DNA from: Syntrophomonadaceae bacterium
GTDB taxonomy: Bacteria > Bacillota > Dethiobacteria > DTU022
Reading direction: 5' to 3'
Length of the DNA: 6,185 nucleotides
Assembly (NCBI GenBank): GCA_003552365.1
Contig: PUKR01000093.1
Span: forward strand, 1 to 6,185
Position numbers and translations under genes: made by a program. Positions 1-5,726 of the stretch are shown here, one piece after another. How positions within the stretch are numbered: the stretch's first letter is position 1; each line of letters opens with the position of its first letter. The notes under the pieces were generated by a model, which was given only the letters and a program-made list of their open reading frames with translations, did not search any database and was not told the origin of the DNA.

Positions 1-909
1 AACCGCAAGCCCGCCCTGTTGAGAAATGTTCGAAGCACCGTTAAAAAAGGTGGTCTGGCGCCTGAACCACAGGCGGTTAAGCTCACCGGGATCACTGTCT
101 TCCGCTACCAGGGCTTTTGGCACGATGGACCAGCCCAGGCGCACCCCGGTAAAACCGGCAAACTTGGAAAAGCTGTTGATTTCAATTGCGCATTCCCGGG
201 CTCCTTCAACCTCGTAAATCGAGCGGGGCAGAGCAGGATCGGAAATATATTCTGAATAGGCGGCATCGAAAATAATTACCGCCTGATGCTCCCTGGCGTA
301 ATCGACAAATTTTTGCAGTTCCTGGTGACTGGCAACAGCCCCGGTAGGGTTATTGGGGCTGCACAGGTAAACCAGGTCGACATGCTGCCCGGGGGGTTCT
401 GGAATAAAATTATTCTGCAAGGTGCAGGGCATATAAACAAAACCGGAATAATTGCCTGCTTGTTGATTAAATTCTGCCGAACGGCCGGCAATAACATTAG
501 TATCAACATAAACCGGGTAAGCAGGGTCTTGAAAAGCCACGAGGTTGTCTGTGCTAAAAATAGACTGGATGTTTCCGGCGTCAGGTTTGGCCCCGTCGCT
601 GATAAATACTTCGTCTGCCTCAAGGGATACTCCCCTGGCTGCATAAAATTTTACCAAAGCTTCGCGCAGCTCTTCTTCTCCCTGTTCATCGCCGTAACCT
701 GTGTAAGTTTCAGGAGAACCAAGACGGCGGGCCCCCTCAGTCAGTCCATCAACCACATGCGGCGTCAGGGGTTCGGTGGTATTGCCAATTCCAAGCCGGT
801 GAACTTCAGCCTGCGGATTTTGCTCCCTGAACTGCTTAACCCTTCTGCCGATTTCGGGAAATAAATAACCGGCACTTAATTTACGGTAGTTTGAATTTAT
901 CCTGGCCAT
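1..909 (-). CDS. dapL: LL-diaminopimelate aminotransferase, 3' end cut by window
   Basis: PLP-dependent class I/II aminotransferase that converts tetrahydrodipicolinate plus glutamate to LL-diaminopimelate in one cytosolic step, bypassing the succinylase/acetylase branches of lysine and cell-wall DAP synthesis. The frame is open for 303 codons from the ATG at 907-909 to the window edge; DapL proteins are about 400-415 residues, so roughly 105 C-terminal residues are missing. Visible family marks are RLGIGNTTEPL (38-48, where many homologues have IGD), a GYG motif (71-73), SDGAKPD (104-110), SPNNPTG (184-190), the FDAAYSEY segment (214-221) and SFSKFAGFTGVRLGW (246-260) with the PLP-binding Lys249. 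An AGGTG Shine-Dalgarno (916-920) precedes the ATG. It lies 42 nt after dapA and is presumably the last known member of dapB-dapA-dapL; whether more genes follow lies outside the window. The assignment is very secure, since the SFSK/FTGVRLGW block separates DapL from generic aspartate aminotransferases. Confidence 0.96.
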   Translation of the reverse strand, partial: MARINSNYRKLSAGYLFPEIGRRVKQFREQNPQAEVHRLGIGNTTEPLTPHVVDGLTEGARRLGSPETYTGYGDEQGEEELREALVKFYAARGVSLEADEVFISDGAKPDAGNIQSIFSTDNLVAFQDPAYPVYVDTNVIAGRSAEFNQQAGNYSGFVYMPCTLQNNFIPEPPGQHVDLVYLCSPNNPTGAVASHQELQKFVDYAREHQAVIIFDAAYSEYISDPALPRSIYEVEGARECAIEINSFSKFAGFTGVRLGWSIVPKALVAEDSDPGELNRLWFRRQTTFFNGASNISQQGGLAV

Positions 910-951
910 GACTAACACCTGCTTATTATAGTAGTTTAGATTTATTGGTCG

Positions 952-1860
952 TTAAGCATAACTATCGGCACCGGGTATTTTCATAGCGGAAACCGCATCC
1001 CGAATAACATTATAGTTTTCTTCGCTGGATACAGTGCACATTGGCAGGCGGAAAACTTCCTGGCACCAGCCCTTCATTGCCATTGCTGTTTTAATCGGGA
1101 TCGGGTTGGTTTCCACAAAGCAAGCTTTAAAAAAGGGCATTAGTTTTTCTTCCAGTTCCCTGGCCTTTTCCAGGTGACCGTCCAGGGCGCTGTGGACCAT
1201 TTCTTTCATTTTTCCGGGGATCAGGTTTGCCCCCACCGAAACAACCCCGTTCCCCCCGGCTTCAATCAAATCTACGGTCATGTTGTCGTCCCCACACAGG
1301 ATGTAAAATTGATCATGGCTCAGCTTTATTAATTTTTTCATCTGCTCCAGATCACCTGAAGCTTCCTTAACCCCGACAATATTATCATGCTCGCTCATCA
1401 ACTGGTGCAGGGTATCATTTTCCAGGTTAACCCCGCTGCGGCTTTTTATGTTGTAGGGAATACAGGGAATCGAAACCGACTCGGCAATGGCCTTAAAATG
1501 ATGGTAGAGTCCTTTTTGAGTAGGTTTGACATAATAAGGGTTGACCAGCAAAACAGCATCAACCCCGGATTGCTCGGCATGCTGGGAAAGCTGAATCGCC
1601 TCGTGAGTAGCGTTGCTTCCCGTCCCGGCAATAACCGGCACCCGCCCGTCCGCGTACTGCACGGTTAACGCAATCACCCGGTCATGCTCGTCGTGCGAAA
1701 GGGTCGAGCTTTCTCCGGTAGTCCCGCAGGGCACCAGTCCATCTATACCGGATTCAATCTGAAATTCCACGAGGCGCTTAAATGCCCCGATATCTACCGC
1801 CCCGGTGGAGGTAAATGGTGTAATCAGGGCGGTATGCACTCCCCTAAAGATATGTTCCAT
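952..1860 (-). CDS. dapA: 4-hydroxy-tetrahydrodipicolinate synthase
   Basis: Class I aldolase that condenses pyruvate with aspartate-4-semialdehyde, the committed step to lysine and meso-DAP, as a cytosolic TIM barrel (usually a tetramer). At 302 residues it has normal length. Residues matching the E. coli active site are present: Thr47-Thr48 in CGTTGES, Tyr110 in NPYY, Tyr136, Arg141 and Schiff-base Lys165 in VGVKEASGD. The stretch usually written YNVPSRTG reads YNIKSRSG, with Lys139 in place of proline. Positions that bind inhibitory lysine in E. coli DapA (His53, His56, Asn80, Glu84, Tyr106) correspond to His56, His59, Asn83, Glu87 and Tyr109, so feedback inhibition is plausible. An ATG five codons upstream (1873-1875) is in frame but has no Shine-Dalgarno; the chosen ATG has GGGAGTG eight nucleotides or fewer ahead and gives the usual MxxxxRGVHTALITPF N-terminus. 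It is the middle gene of dapB-dapA-dapL. Confidence 0.95.
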   Translation of the reverse strand: MEHIFRGVHTALITPFTSTGAVDIGAFKRLVEFQIESGIDGLVPCGTTGESSTLSHDEHDRVIALTVQYADGRVPVIAGTGSNATHEAIQLSQHAEQSGVDAVLLVNPYYVKPTQKGLYHHFKAIAESVSIPCIPYNIKSRSGVNLENDTLHQLMSEHDNIVGVKEASGDLEQMKKLIKLSHDQFYILCGDDNMTVDLIEAGGNGVVSVGANLIPGKMKEMVHSALDGHLEKARELEEKLMPFFKACFVETNPIPIKTAMAMKGWCQEVFRLPMCTVSSEENYNVIRDAVSAMKIPGADSYA

Positions 1861-1865
1861 TGCTA

Positions 1866-1880
1866 ACACTCCCATAGTGT
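1866..1880 (-). promoter_or_regulatory. dapA ribosome binding site inside a small hairpin
   Basis: On the minus strand the Shine-Dalgarno GGGAGTG (1867-1873) lies 6-8 nt before the dapA ATG and settles that start over the in-frame ATG five codons earlier. The site falls within an inverted repeat, ACACT-N5-AGTGT (1866-1880), so the 3' arm and part of the loop contain the ribosome binding site. A 5-bp stem is weak. It could modulate dapA translation relative to dapB, but may be chance. Confidence 0.4.
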
Positions 1881-1894
1881 ATTTTAAAGCTTTA

Positions 1895-2650
1895 TCAGTC
1901 GCCTTTAATGATCGACTGCATCATATCATCAATATTATAAAGCCCTTTCCTGCCCTTAATCCATTCCGCTGCCATTACTGCTCCTTTGGCGAACCCGGTA
2001 CGGTTCCTGGCGCAGTGTTCCAATTTTATCGTGTCAACTTCACTGTCAAAAATCACCTGGTGGCTGCCCGGAATAAAGCCGCCCCTGGTCGAAGATACGT
2101 GCAACTCACCCTCCTTCAACTTTCTGTCCGGGTTTTCGCTGAGCGGTAATGCTTTCCGATCCATAACATCAACCAGGATGTCGGCAATCATCTGGGCAGT
2201 TCCCGATGGACTGTCCGCCTTTTGGCGATGATGATATTCATGAACCATGACATCGTATTCGGAGAAACGGTTCATCAGGCTGCCGGCCCCTTTAACCAGC
2301 TGGAAAAATAAGTTTACTCCCAACGAAAAATTGCCCGACCAGATCAAGCCAATTCCACTGTCTTTAACAATCCGGGCCACCTGCTCCATTTGACTATACC
2401 AGCCGGTGGTTCCGATTACTGCAGGTATTTTAAGATTACCGTAGCTTTTGATGTTATCCAGAACCGAGTCCGGAGTAGTAAAATCAATTATAACATCAAG
2501 CGGCAAGGATGTGGAAGATAATTTTCGCTCGGTAACTTCATCCGGACTATAATTGGGGTCCACAATTACAGGCACTTCATGACCTCTTTCCATAGCTGTT
2601 TGACGAATCATTCGTCCCATCTTACCATAACCGGCAATACCGATTTTCAT
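1895..2650 (-). CDS. dapB: 4-hydroxy-tetrahydrodipicolinate reductase
   Basis: NAD(P)H-dependent reductase that dehydrates and reduces the DapA product to tetrahydrodipicolinate, the substrate of DapL encoded two genes downstream. The 251-residue product starts with a Rossmann nucleotide-binding loop, GIAGYGKMG (4-12). It continues with VIIDFTTP (53-60), IGTTGW (79-84) and NFSLGVN (107-113). The signature HEYHHRQKADSPSGTA (137-152) contains the catalytic His140/His141 and Lys144 and the substrate-binding SGT loop. The C-terminal half carries the usual tetramerisation and substrate domain, with RGGFIPGSHQV near 189-199. The ATG follows a strong AAGGAG ten bases upstream. It is the first gene of the dap operon, divergent from the DUF3786 gene with 131 bp between starts. 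No convincing minus-strand promoter, T-box or lysine riboswitch could be recognised in that short spacer. Confidence 0.95.
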   Translation of the reverse strand: MKIGIAGYGKMGRMIRQTAMERGHEVPVIVDPNYSPDEVTERKLSSTSLPLDVIIDFTTPDSVLDNIKSYGNLKIPAVIGTTGWYSQMEQVARIVKDSGIGLIWSGNFSLGVNLFFQLVKGAGSLMNRFSEYDVMVHEYHHRQKADSPSGTAQMIADILVDVMDRKALPLSENPDRKLKEGELHVSSTRGGFIPGSHQVIFDSEVDTIKLEHCARNRTGFAKGAVMAAEWIKGRKGLYNIDDMMQSIIKGD

Positions 2651-2718
2651 TGTTGATCAGCTCCTTAAATTTAATTTCTCTACCAGGTAAAAATGTTCCT
2701 CCAAACATATACAAAAGT

Positions 2719-2748
2719 TTGACTTTCCACTTTAAAAATCGCTATAAT
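2719..2748 (+). promoter_or_regulatory. sigma-A promoter of the DUF3786 gene
   Basis: TTGACT (2719-2724) and TATAAT (2743-2748) are separated by 18 bp: five of six matches at -35 and a perfect -10. Transcription would start near 2755, leaving a leader of about 25-30 nt before the TTG start at 2782. The -35 box lies within a short inverted repeat, AAAGT-TTG-ACTTT (2714-2726), which could be an operator. This is the strongest promoter visible in the left half of the window. Confidence 0.75.
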
Positions 2749-2768
2749 GAGCGCAGCACTTAATCCGC

Positions 2769-2776
2769 GGAGGGTG
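2769..2776 (+). promoter_or_regulatory. ribosome binding site fixing a TTG start
   Basis: GGAGGGTG ends five bases before TTG at 2782-2784, with eight bases between the GGAGG core and the start. There is no in-frame ATG until codon 54. The GTG inside this motif (2774-2776) is in another frame and reaches a stop after about 15 codons. TTG is therefore the start codon. Confidence 0.75.
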
Positions 2777-2781
2777 AAAAA

Positions 2782-3456
2782 TTGGGTTCTAACCACCAGG
2801 ATAAACAACTATTTGGCTTGAACAGCGAAGCTAACCAGGAAAAAAGAGAGCAGGCTTTAAAGGAGCGCTGCCGGGAATACAAAACAAGCTTAAAGGAACG
2901 CAACCCTCAGGAAATCGCCCGCTTTGCTGCCGTAAGCATAATGCACGACCGGGAAGGAAAACCGGTTTTATGCGGAGAGCATTTCCAGGAAACATATTAT
3001 ATCAGCTGGCCGGAGCTGGAAGTAACATTAAGCTGTGGCACCCCCGCTAAACTGCAAAAAAAATTGCTCTGGCTTCATTACCTGGACAGGGCAGATGGAA
3101 CCCCTTTAACCAGGAGATGGGTTAATTTAAGTGAAATTGGCGGCCTCTTTTACCAGCAGGCATTTCAAGGATACTGCGGTGACGAATTGGCTGAAGCATG
3201 GGGAGCGGACCTTCAGGGACTTAAGCAAAGCTGCCTGAACCAGGGTGGATGGGAAATGGCCGGCCCCGGTGACCTGGCTTTTGAGTGGCGGGTTTTGCCT
3301 CGCCTGCCCCTCTGCCTTTGCTACAGGCTTCCTGATGAAAGTAAACCTGCCTGGGCTACCATGCTCTTTGATGCCGCGGCCGGCCATTACGTAGCCGCCG
3401 ACGTCGCAGCTATCGTTGGTAAAGAGCTGGCCGACCGGTTGAAACCAGGGGTTTAA
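2782..3456 (+). CDS. DUF3786 domain-containing protein, TTG start
   Basis: A 224-residue soluble protein of unknown function that resembles the DUF3786 family of anaerobic bacteria. No signal peptide or membrane span is seen. The N-terminal 40 residues are charged and probably helical. A central block follows with YYISWPELEV (72-81), LWLHYLDRADGTPLTRRW (96-113) and the aromatic segment GGLFYQQAFQGY (120-131). The C-terminal part has LPRLPLCLCYRLPDE (172-186) and PAWATMLFDAAAGHY (189-203), followed by a helix ending in ADRL. The HYL...GTPL..RW, PR-PL and P-A--LFD patterns are what I recall as diagnostic of DUF3786. Six cysteines (30, 64, 85, 132, 151, 178/180 region) are scattered rather than in a CxxC metal site. 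It has its own near-consensus promoter and may be cotranscribed with the MFS gene 121 bp downstream across the repeat cluster. Family assignment is from memory of its pattern; no function is claimed. Confidence 0.78.
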   Translation: MGSNHQDKQLFGLNSEANQEKREQALKERCREYKTSLKERNPQEIARFAAVSIMHDREGKPVLCGEHFQETYYISWPELEVTLSCGTPAKLQKKLLWLHYLDRADGTPLTRRWVNLSEIGGLFYQQAFQGYCGDELAEAWGADLQGLKQSCLNQGGWEMAGPGDLAFEWRVLPRLPLCLCYRLPDESKPAWATMLFDAAAGHYVAADVAAIVGKELADRLKPGV

Positions 3457-3468
3457 AATGTCAAAGGA

Positions 3469-3539
3469 ATGTCAAAGGGACGGTTCTTCTGACATACCTT
3501 TGACAAAAAATAATGTCATAAGAACCGTCCCTTTGACAT
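3469..3539. repeat. long inverted repeat, 27-nt arms with one mismatch
   Basis: Arm 3469-3495 is the reverse complement of arm 3513-3539 at 26 of 27 positions; the only mismatch is at the seventh base of the right arm. The loop is 17 nt (3496-3512). RNA from either strand would form a very stable stem starting 12 nt after the DUF3786 stop codon. There is no T-run after the right arm, so it is not a classical intrinsic terminator, although it could protect the 3' end of the upstream message. Confidence 0.85.
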
Positions 3540-3560
3540 GAGAACCGTCCCTTTGACATG
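3521..3560. repeat. perfect tandem duplication of a 20-nt unit
   Basis: The 20-nt unit AGAACCGTCCCTTTGACATG occurs twice with no mismatch and no gap (3521-3540 and 3541-3560). Perfect identity suggests a recent duplication, by slippage or element end-joining, at the MFS-proximal edge of the repeat cluster. Confidence 0.95.
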
Positions 3561-3577
3561 GGTAGGTAGATTCTTCT

Positions 3578-4792
3578 ATGCAGATACGAAATGACAGTTT
3601 GCAGCAAGAAGACCAATTTTACAGCACTCCTTTAAACTGGGTGTTTTTTTTCGGATCTGTATTTTTCTTTGTCGCCAACCTGTTTGCCTCCATTTCTATT
3701 TTTCCAGGTTACAGCCTGGCAATCGGCGCAAGTCCCTTTTTTGCCGGCCTGCAAAACACAGCTTTCGGGGTAGCGGCAGTGTTGCTGCGCTTTTTCCTGG
3801 GCCCCTTGATGGATAAAAAAGGACCCCGCCCATTAATGCTGGTGGGAACCTTCGCTTTTGCCACCACTCCTTTACTGTTGCTGGTCAGTCCATCTTACGA
3901 AATGCTGATTTCAGCCAGGATCTACCAGTCCGTAGGGCTGGCTGTGTATCTTCCCGGTGTATCCACCCTGGCTGCCGATATGGCCCCTGAGGGTAAAATA
4001 GGCACATACCTGGGTGCTTCCCGGATATTTATCAACCTGGGACTGCTGGCCGGTCCTTCCGGTGCGCTGTTGATTATTGATCACTATGGATATAGCAGCT
4101 GGTTTATCCTTAGCGCTCTTACCAGCTCTTTGTCTATGGCTTTTTTGACTGCAGTTAAAGTGCCCGCGGTTAAAACCAGGGCCGATCAGGTTATTACATC
4201 GGTGGGCCAGTTTACAAAAGCACTGGCCGAAAAACAGGTTTACCCGGTGATGGCCGGAATAGCCCTTTACTCGTTCACTTACAGCGGGGTGGTTTCTTTC
4301 GCCGCTGTCCATATTGAAACCTCTGTCCCGGCGGGAACAGAAGCGGCATACTTTTTTGTAATTCTAGGTATCGCCGGTATTATCGGGTGCCTGGGGGCGG
4401 GTGCCTTATCGGACCATTTTGGACGAAAAAATATAGCCTGGCCGGCACTGATCACTATCGGTATCGGTGCGGTTGCCTTTTACTTTCTCCCCTTTGTGCC
4501 GGCGCTGGTTATAATCTGTGGGATAATTCTCGGACTCGGGATCCAGGGCAGTTCCCTGGTATTTGCCGCATGGTTGATCGATGTTAGCAAGCCGGAACTG
4601 CGGGCAACCACCATGAGCCTGCAGGAAAATACCATCGATATTGTATTTGCCCTGAGCGCCCTCTTTTTTGGTGCGGCCGCCCAGGGTCCCGGTTTGGGGA
4701 GTGCATTCCTTATATCCGGGGTGATCACCATCTTAGCCGTCCTGCCGCTTAGTAGTCGGACAGCAAATATTATCTCCCGCCAGGATCAGTAG
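3578..4792 (+). CDS. MFS-family permease, substrate unknown
   Basis: A 404-residue integral membrane protein of the major facilitator superfamily, with about twelve hydrophobic helices in two halves (roughly residues 20-193 and 222-392) joined by a short hydrophilic loop (195-218). The MFS loop 2-3 motif A appears as GPLMDKKGPRP (75-85) and its second-half counterpart as GALSDHFGRK (275-284). TM4 carries ARIYQSVGLAVYLPG (113-127), and TM5 has the glycine-rich segment NLGLLAGPSGALL (153-165). This layout fits drug/H+ antiporters or small-metabolite exporters, but nothing visible fixes the substrate or direction. The ATG is the first possible one, as an in-frame TAG lies 13 nt upstream. Its Shine-Dalgarno is poor (AGGT about ten bases ahead), and no good promoter is seen in the repeat-filled gap, so readthrough from the DUF3786 promoter is likely. 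Its last 7 bp overlap the convergent gene. Confidence 0.9.
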   Translation: MQIRNDSLQQEDQFYSTPLNWVFFFGSVFFFVANLFASISIFPGYSLAIGASPFFAGLQNTAFGVAAVLLRFFLGPLMDKKGPRPLMLVGTFAFATTPLLLLVSPSYEMLISARIYQSVGLAVYLPGVSTLAADMAPEGKIGTYLGASRIFINLGLLAGPSGALLIIDHYGYSSWFILSALTSSLSMAFLTAVKVPAVKTRADQVITSVGQFTKALAEKQVYPVMAGIALYSFTYSGVVSFAAVHIETSVPAGTEAAYFFVILGIAGIIGCLGAGALSDHFGRKNIAWPALITIGIGAVAFYFLPFVPALVIICGIILGLGIQGSSLVFAAWLIDVSKPELRATTMSLQENTIDIVFALSALFFGAAAQGPGLGSAFLISGVITILAVLPLSSRTANIISRQDQ

Positions 4793-5166
4793 TCGAACAG
4801 GACCAGGTAAACCCGGTTATTTTCTTTTCTCCCTTTTACCAGCTCACAGTGCCTTAATATGGCGATTTGCTTATCAAGCTCCCACTCAGGCAGGTTAAAT
4901 GCTTCCATTAAATCATTACGGGTAACTTTCTCTTTCTCTTTTATGTAATCATGGATCTTTTTTTGGATGTCAAGTAACCCTTCCGTCCCTTTTTGACCGG
5001 CAGCCTGGCGGTGTTTCTTGGCAAGCTGAGTTGCTGCCACATCGCAGGTTTTAGGTTGCTGCAGGGCCTCCATATAACAATCTTCACAAAGGTCTTTGCC
5101 CCGGTGATGATAAACATCTTCCTGGTTGGTTATTTCAACCTGGCATCTTGCACATTCATAGGCCAT
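4786..5166 (-). CDS. small Cys-rich, winged-helix-like protein (possible metal-responsive regulator)
   Basis: A 126-residue cytosolic protein with no named family that I can assign confidently. The N-terminus holds two CxxC knuckles, Cys5-Cys8 and Cys27-Cys30, separated by 18 residues, with His20-His21 between and a further Cys41 in PKTCD. This looks like a zinc-ribbon or LIM-like metal site. A basic linker (about 49-60) leads to a region (61-126) that reads as a winged helix: a first helix at LDIQKKIHDYIKE, then VTRNDLMEAF, a recognition-like helix at PEWELDKQIAILRHCELV, and a wing ending NNRVYLVLFDY. The ATG is preceded by a strong GAGGAGGTG (5175-5183). The gene starts 36 nt after the Fe-S scaffold gene and is probably cotranscribed with it. 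A role in sensing metal, Fe-S or redox state is inferred only from the Cys pattern and location. The stop overlaps the convergent MFS gene by 7 bp. Confidence 0.85.
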   Translation of the reverse strand: MAYECARCQVEITNQEDVYHHRGKDLCEDCYMEALQQPKTCDVAATQLAKKHRQAAGQKGTEGLLDIQKKIHDYIKEKEKVTRNDLMEAFNLPEWELDKQIAILRHCELVKGRKENNRVYLVLFDY

Positions 5167-5202
5167 TTGTCAAACACCTCCTCAGAAGTATAGCTAAGAG
5201 AT

Positions 5203-5589
5203 CTATTTAACTTCCCTTTTTTTCTTGTAGCGCTGCAGGTAATCAACTATTGCCTGCCGCAGGGCCCCCGTTCCCAGGTTGGAACAATGTACTTTTGATT
5301 CAGGCAATCCTGCAAGAGCATTCACTACATCGTCTTCAGTAATTGCCACCGCTTCATCAAGGCTTTTCCCCGAAGCCATCTCCGTTAAAACGCTAGTGGT
5401 AGCTATAGAAGCGGGACAACCGCATATCTCAAAAGCAATGTCACGAATCCTGTTTGCTCTAACCCTGAGATAGATGCGCACAAAGTCTCCACAACCCGGA
5501 TCACCGATTGTCCCAACCCCATCTGCATCAGGGATTTGGCCGGTATTACGCGGGTTGGTAAAATGATCAATAACCTGGGCAGTATACAT
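5203..5589 (-). CDS. NifU/IscU-like iron-sulfur cluster assembly scaffold
   Basis: A 128-residue scaffold on which [2Fe-2S] clusters are built from cysteine-desulfurase sulfur before transfer to target proteins. The start MYTAQVIDHFTNPRN is typical of the NifU N-terminal family. The three cluster-ligand cysteines are Cys33 in GDPGCGD (with Asp35), Cys58 in CGCPASIAT and Cys102 in KVHCSNLG (with His101). They correspond to Cys37, Asp39, Cys63, His105 and Cys106 of E. coli IscU, so the scaffold should be functional. The protein stops after the NifU-N domain. The reading frame continues upstream to a GTG at 5686-5688, but that lies inside the promoter at 5679-5707 and has no Shine-Dalgarno. The chosen ATG has GAGGTG (5596-5601) six bases ahead. 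No cysteine desulfurase gene is visible in the window. It is followed by the Cys-rich winged-helix gene and divergent from superoxide reductase. I leave the symbol empty because iscU, nifU and sufU naming depends on the partner genes. Confidence 0.93.
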   Translation of the reverse strand: MYTAQVIDHFTNPRNTGQIPDADGVGTIGDPGCGDFVRIYLRVRANRIRDIAFEICGCPASIATTSVLTEMASGKSLDEAVAITEDDVVNALAGLPESKVHCSNLGTGALRQAIVDYLQRYKKKREVK

Positions 5590-5595
5590 CTGGTT

Positions 5596-5601
5596 CACCT
5601 C
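5596..5601 (-). promoter_or_regulatory. ribosome binding site fixing the Fe-S scaffold start
   Basis: On the minus strand GAGGTG lies six bases before the ATG at 5587-5589. Neither the in-frame ATG at 5611-5613 nor the GTG at 5686-5688 has a comparable site, so the shorter protein is the right call. Confidence 0.75.
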
Positions 5602-5678
5602 AACCCTTTGCATAATAAAGAATAGTGGCTGTTCGGCCCGTTTTATATTAACCCCAGGCAATTTACTCCACAGGAAGC

Positions 5679-5707
5679 ATTTTATCACTTAATTATTTTC
5701 ATGGCAA
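5679..5707 (-). promoter_or_regulatory. sigma-A promoter of the Fe-S scaffold gene
   Basis: Read on the minus strand, TTGCCA (5702-5707) and TAAAAT (5679-5684) are exactly 17 bp apart, each matching consensus at five of six positions. Transcription would begin near 5671, giving a leader of about 80 nt before the ATG at 5589. The promoter faces away from the superoxide reductase gene, and the palindromes at 5727-5753 lie about 20 bp upstream of its -35. Confidence 0.65.
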
Positions 5708-5726
5708 AACTAACTCCGGAATCATT

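Larger units (their letters stand above)
3458..3560. repeat. REP-like cluster of ATGTCAAAGGGACGGTTCT-type units
   Basis: The gap between the DUF3786 and MFS genes is almost entirely repeats. A truncated unit, ATGTCAAAGG (3458-3467), is followed by a full 27-nt unit (3469-3495), a 17-nt spacer containing another CCTTTGACA (3497-3505), the inverted 27-nt unit (3513-3539), and a tandem copy of the last 20 nt (3541-3560). The full unit itself begins with ATGTCA and ends with TGACAT. Extragenic hairpins with a GGGACGGTTCT/AGAACCGTCCC core are, as I recall, scattered in many copies in Firmicutes and Deltaproteobacteria, in the manner of REP or IS200-associated sequences. No transposase is encoded here, so a non-autonomous element or remnant is the best reading. 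Confidence 0.8.

Noticed and set aside
19..864. Open frames on the plus strand and in another minus frame across 19-864
   Set aside because: They are shadows of dapL, whose frame is open throughout and gives an unmistakable aminotransferase.
1861..1875. Five-codon upstream start for dapA (ATG at 1873-1875)
   Set aside because: It has no ribosome binding site; its codons overlap the good Shine-Dalgarno of the downstream ATG, which also gives the normal N-terminus.
2651..2781. Lysine riboswitch, T-box or dap operon promoter upstream of dapB
   Set aside because: The 131-bp spacer is too short for an L-box leader and lacks its conserved helices. The best minus-strand -10-like TATATG has no -35 at proper distance, so none is listed.
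3469..3539. Intrinsic terminator of the DUF3786 gene
   Set aside because: The stem is long, but there is no T-run after either arm, and the unit recurs in partial and tandem copies, which fits a repeat element better.
3458..3560. CRISPR array
   Set aside because: The units are inverted or directly abutting, with no regular unique spacers, and no cas gene is present.
5590..5688. N-terminal 33-residue extension of the Fe-S scaffold from a GTG at 5686-5688
   Set aside because: The GTG lies within the promoter spacer and upstream of the predicted transcription start, has no Shine-Dalgarno, and the extra residues do not resemble NifU/IscU.
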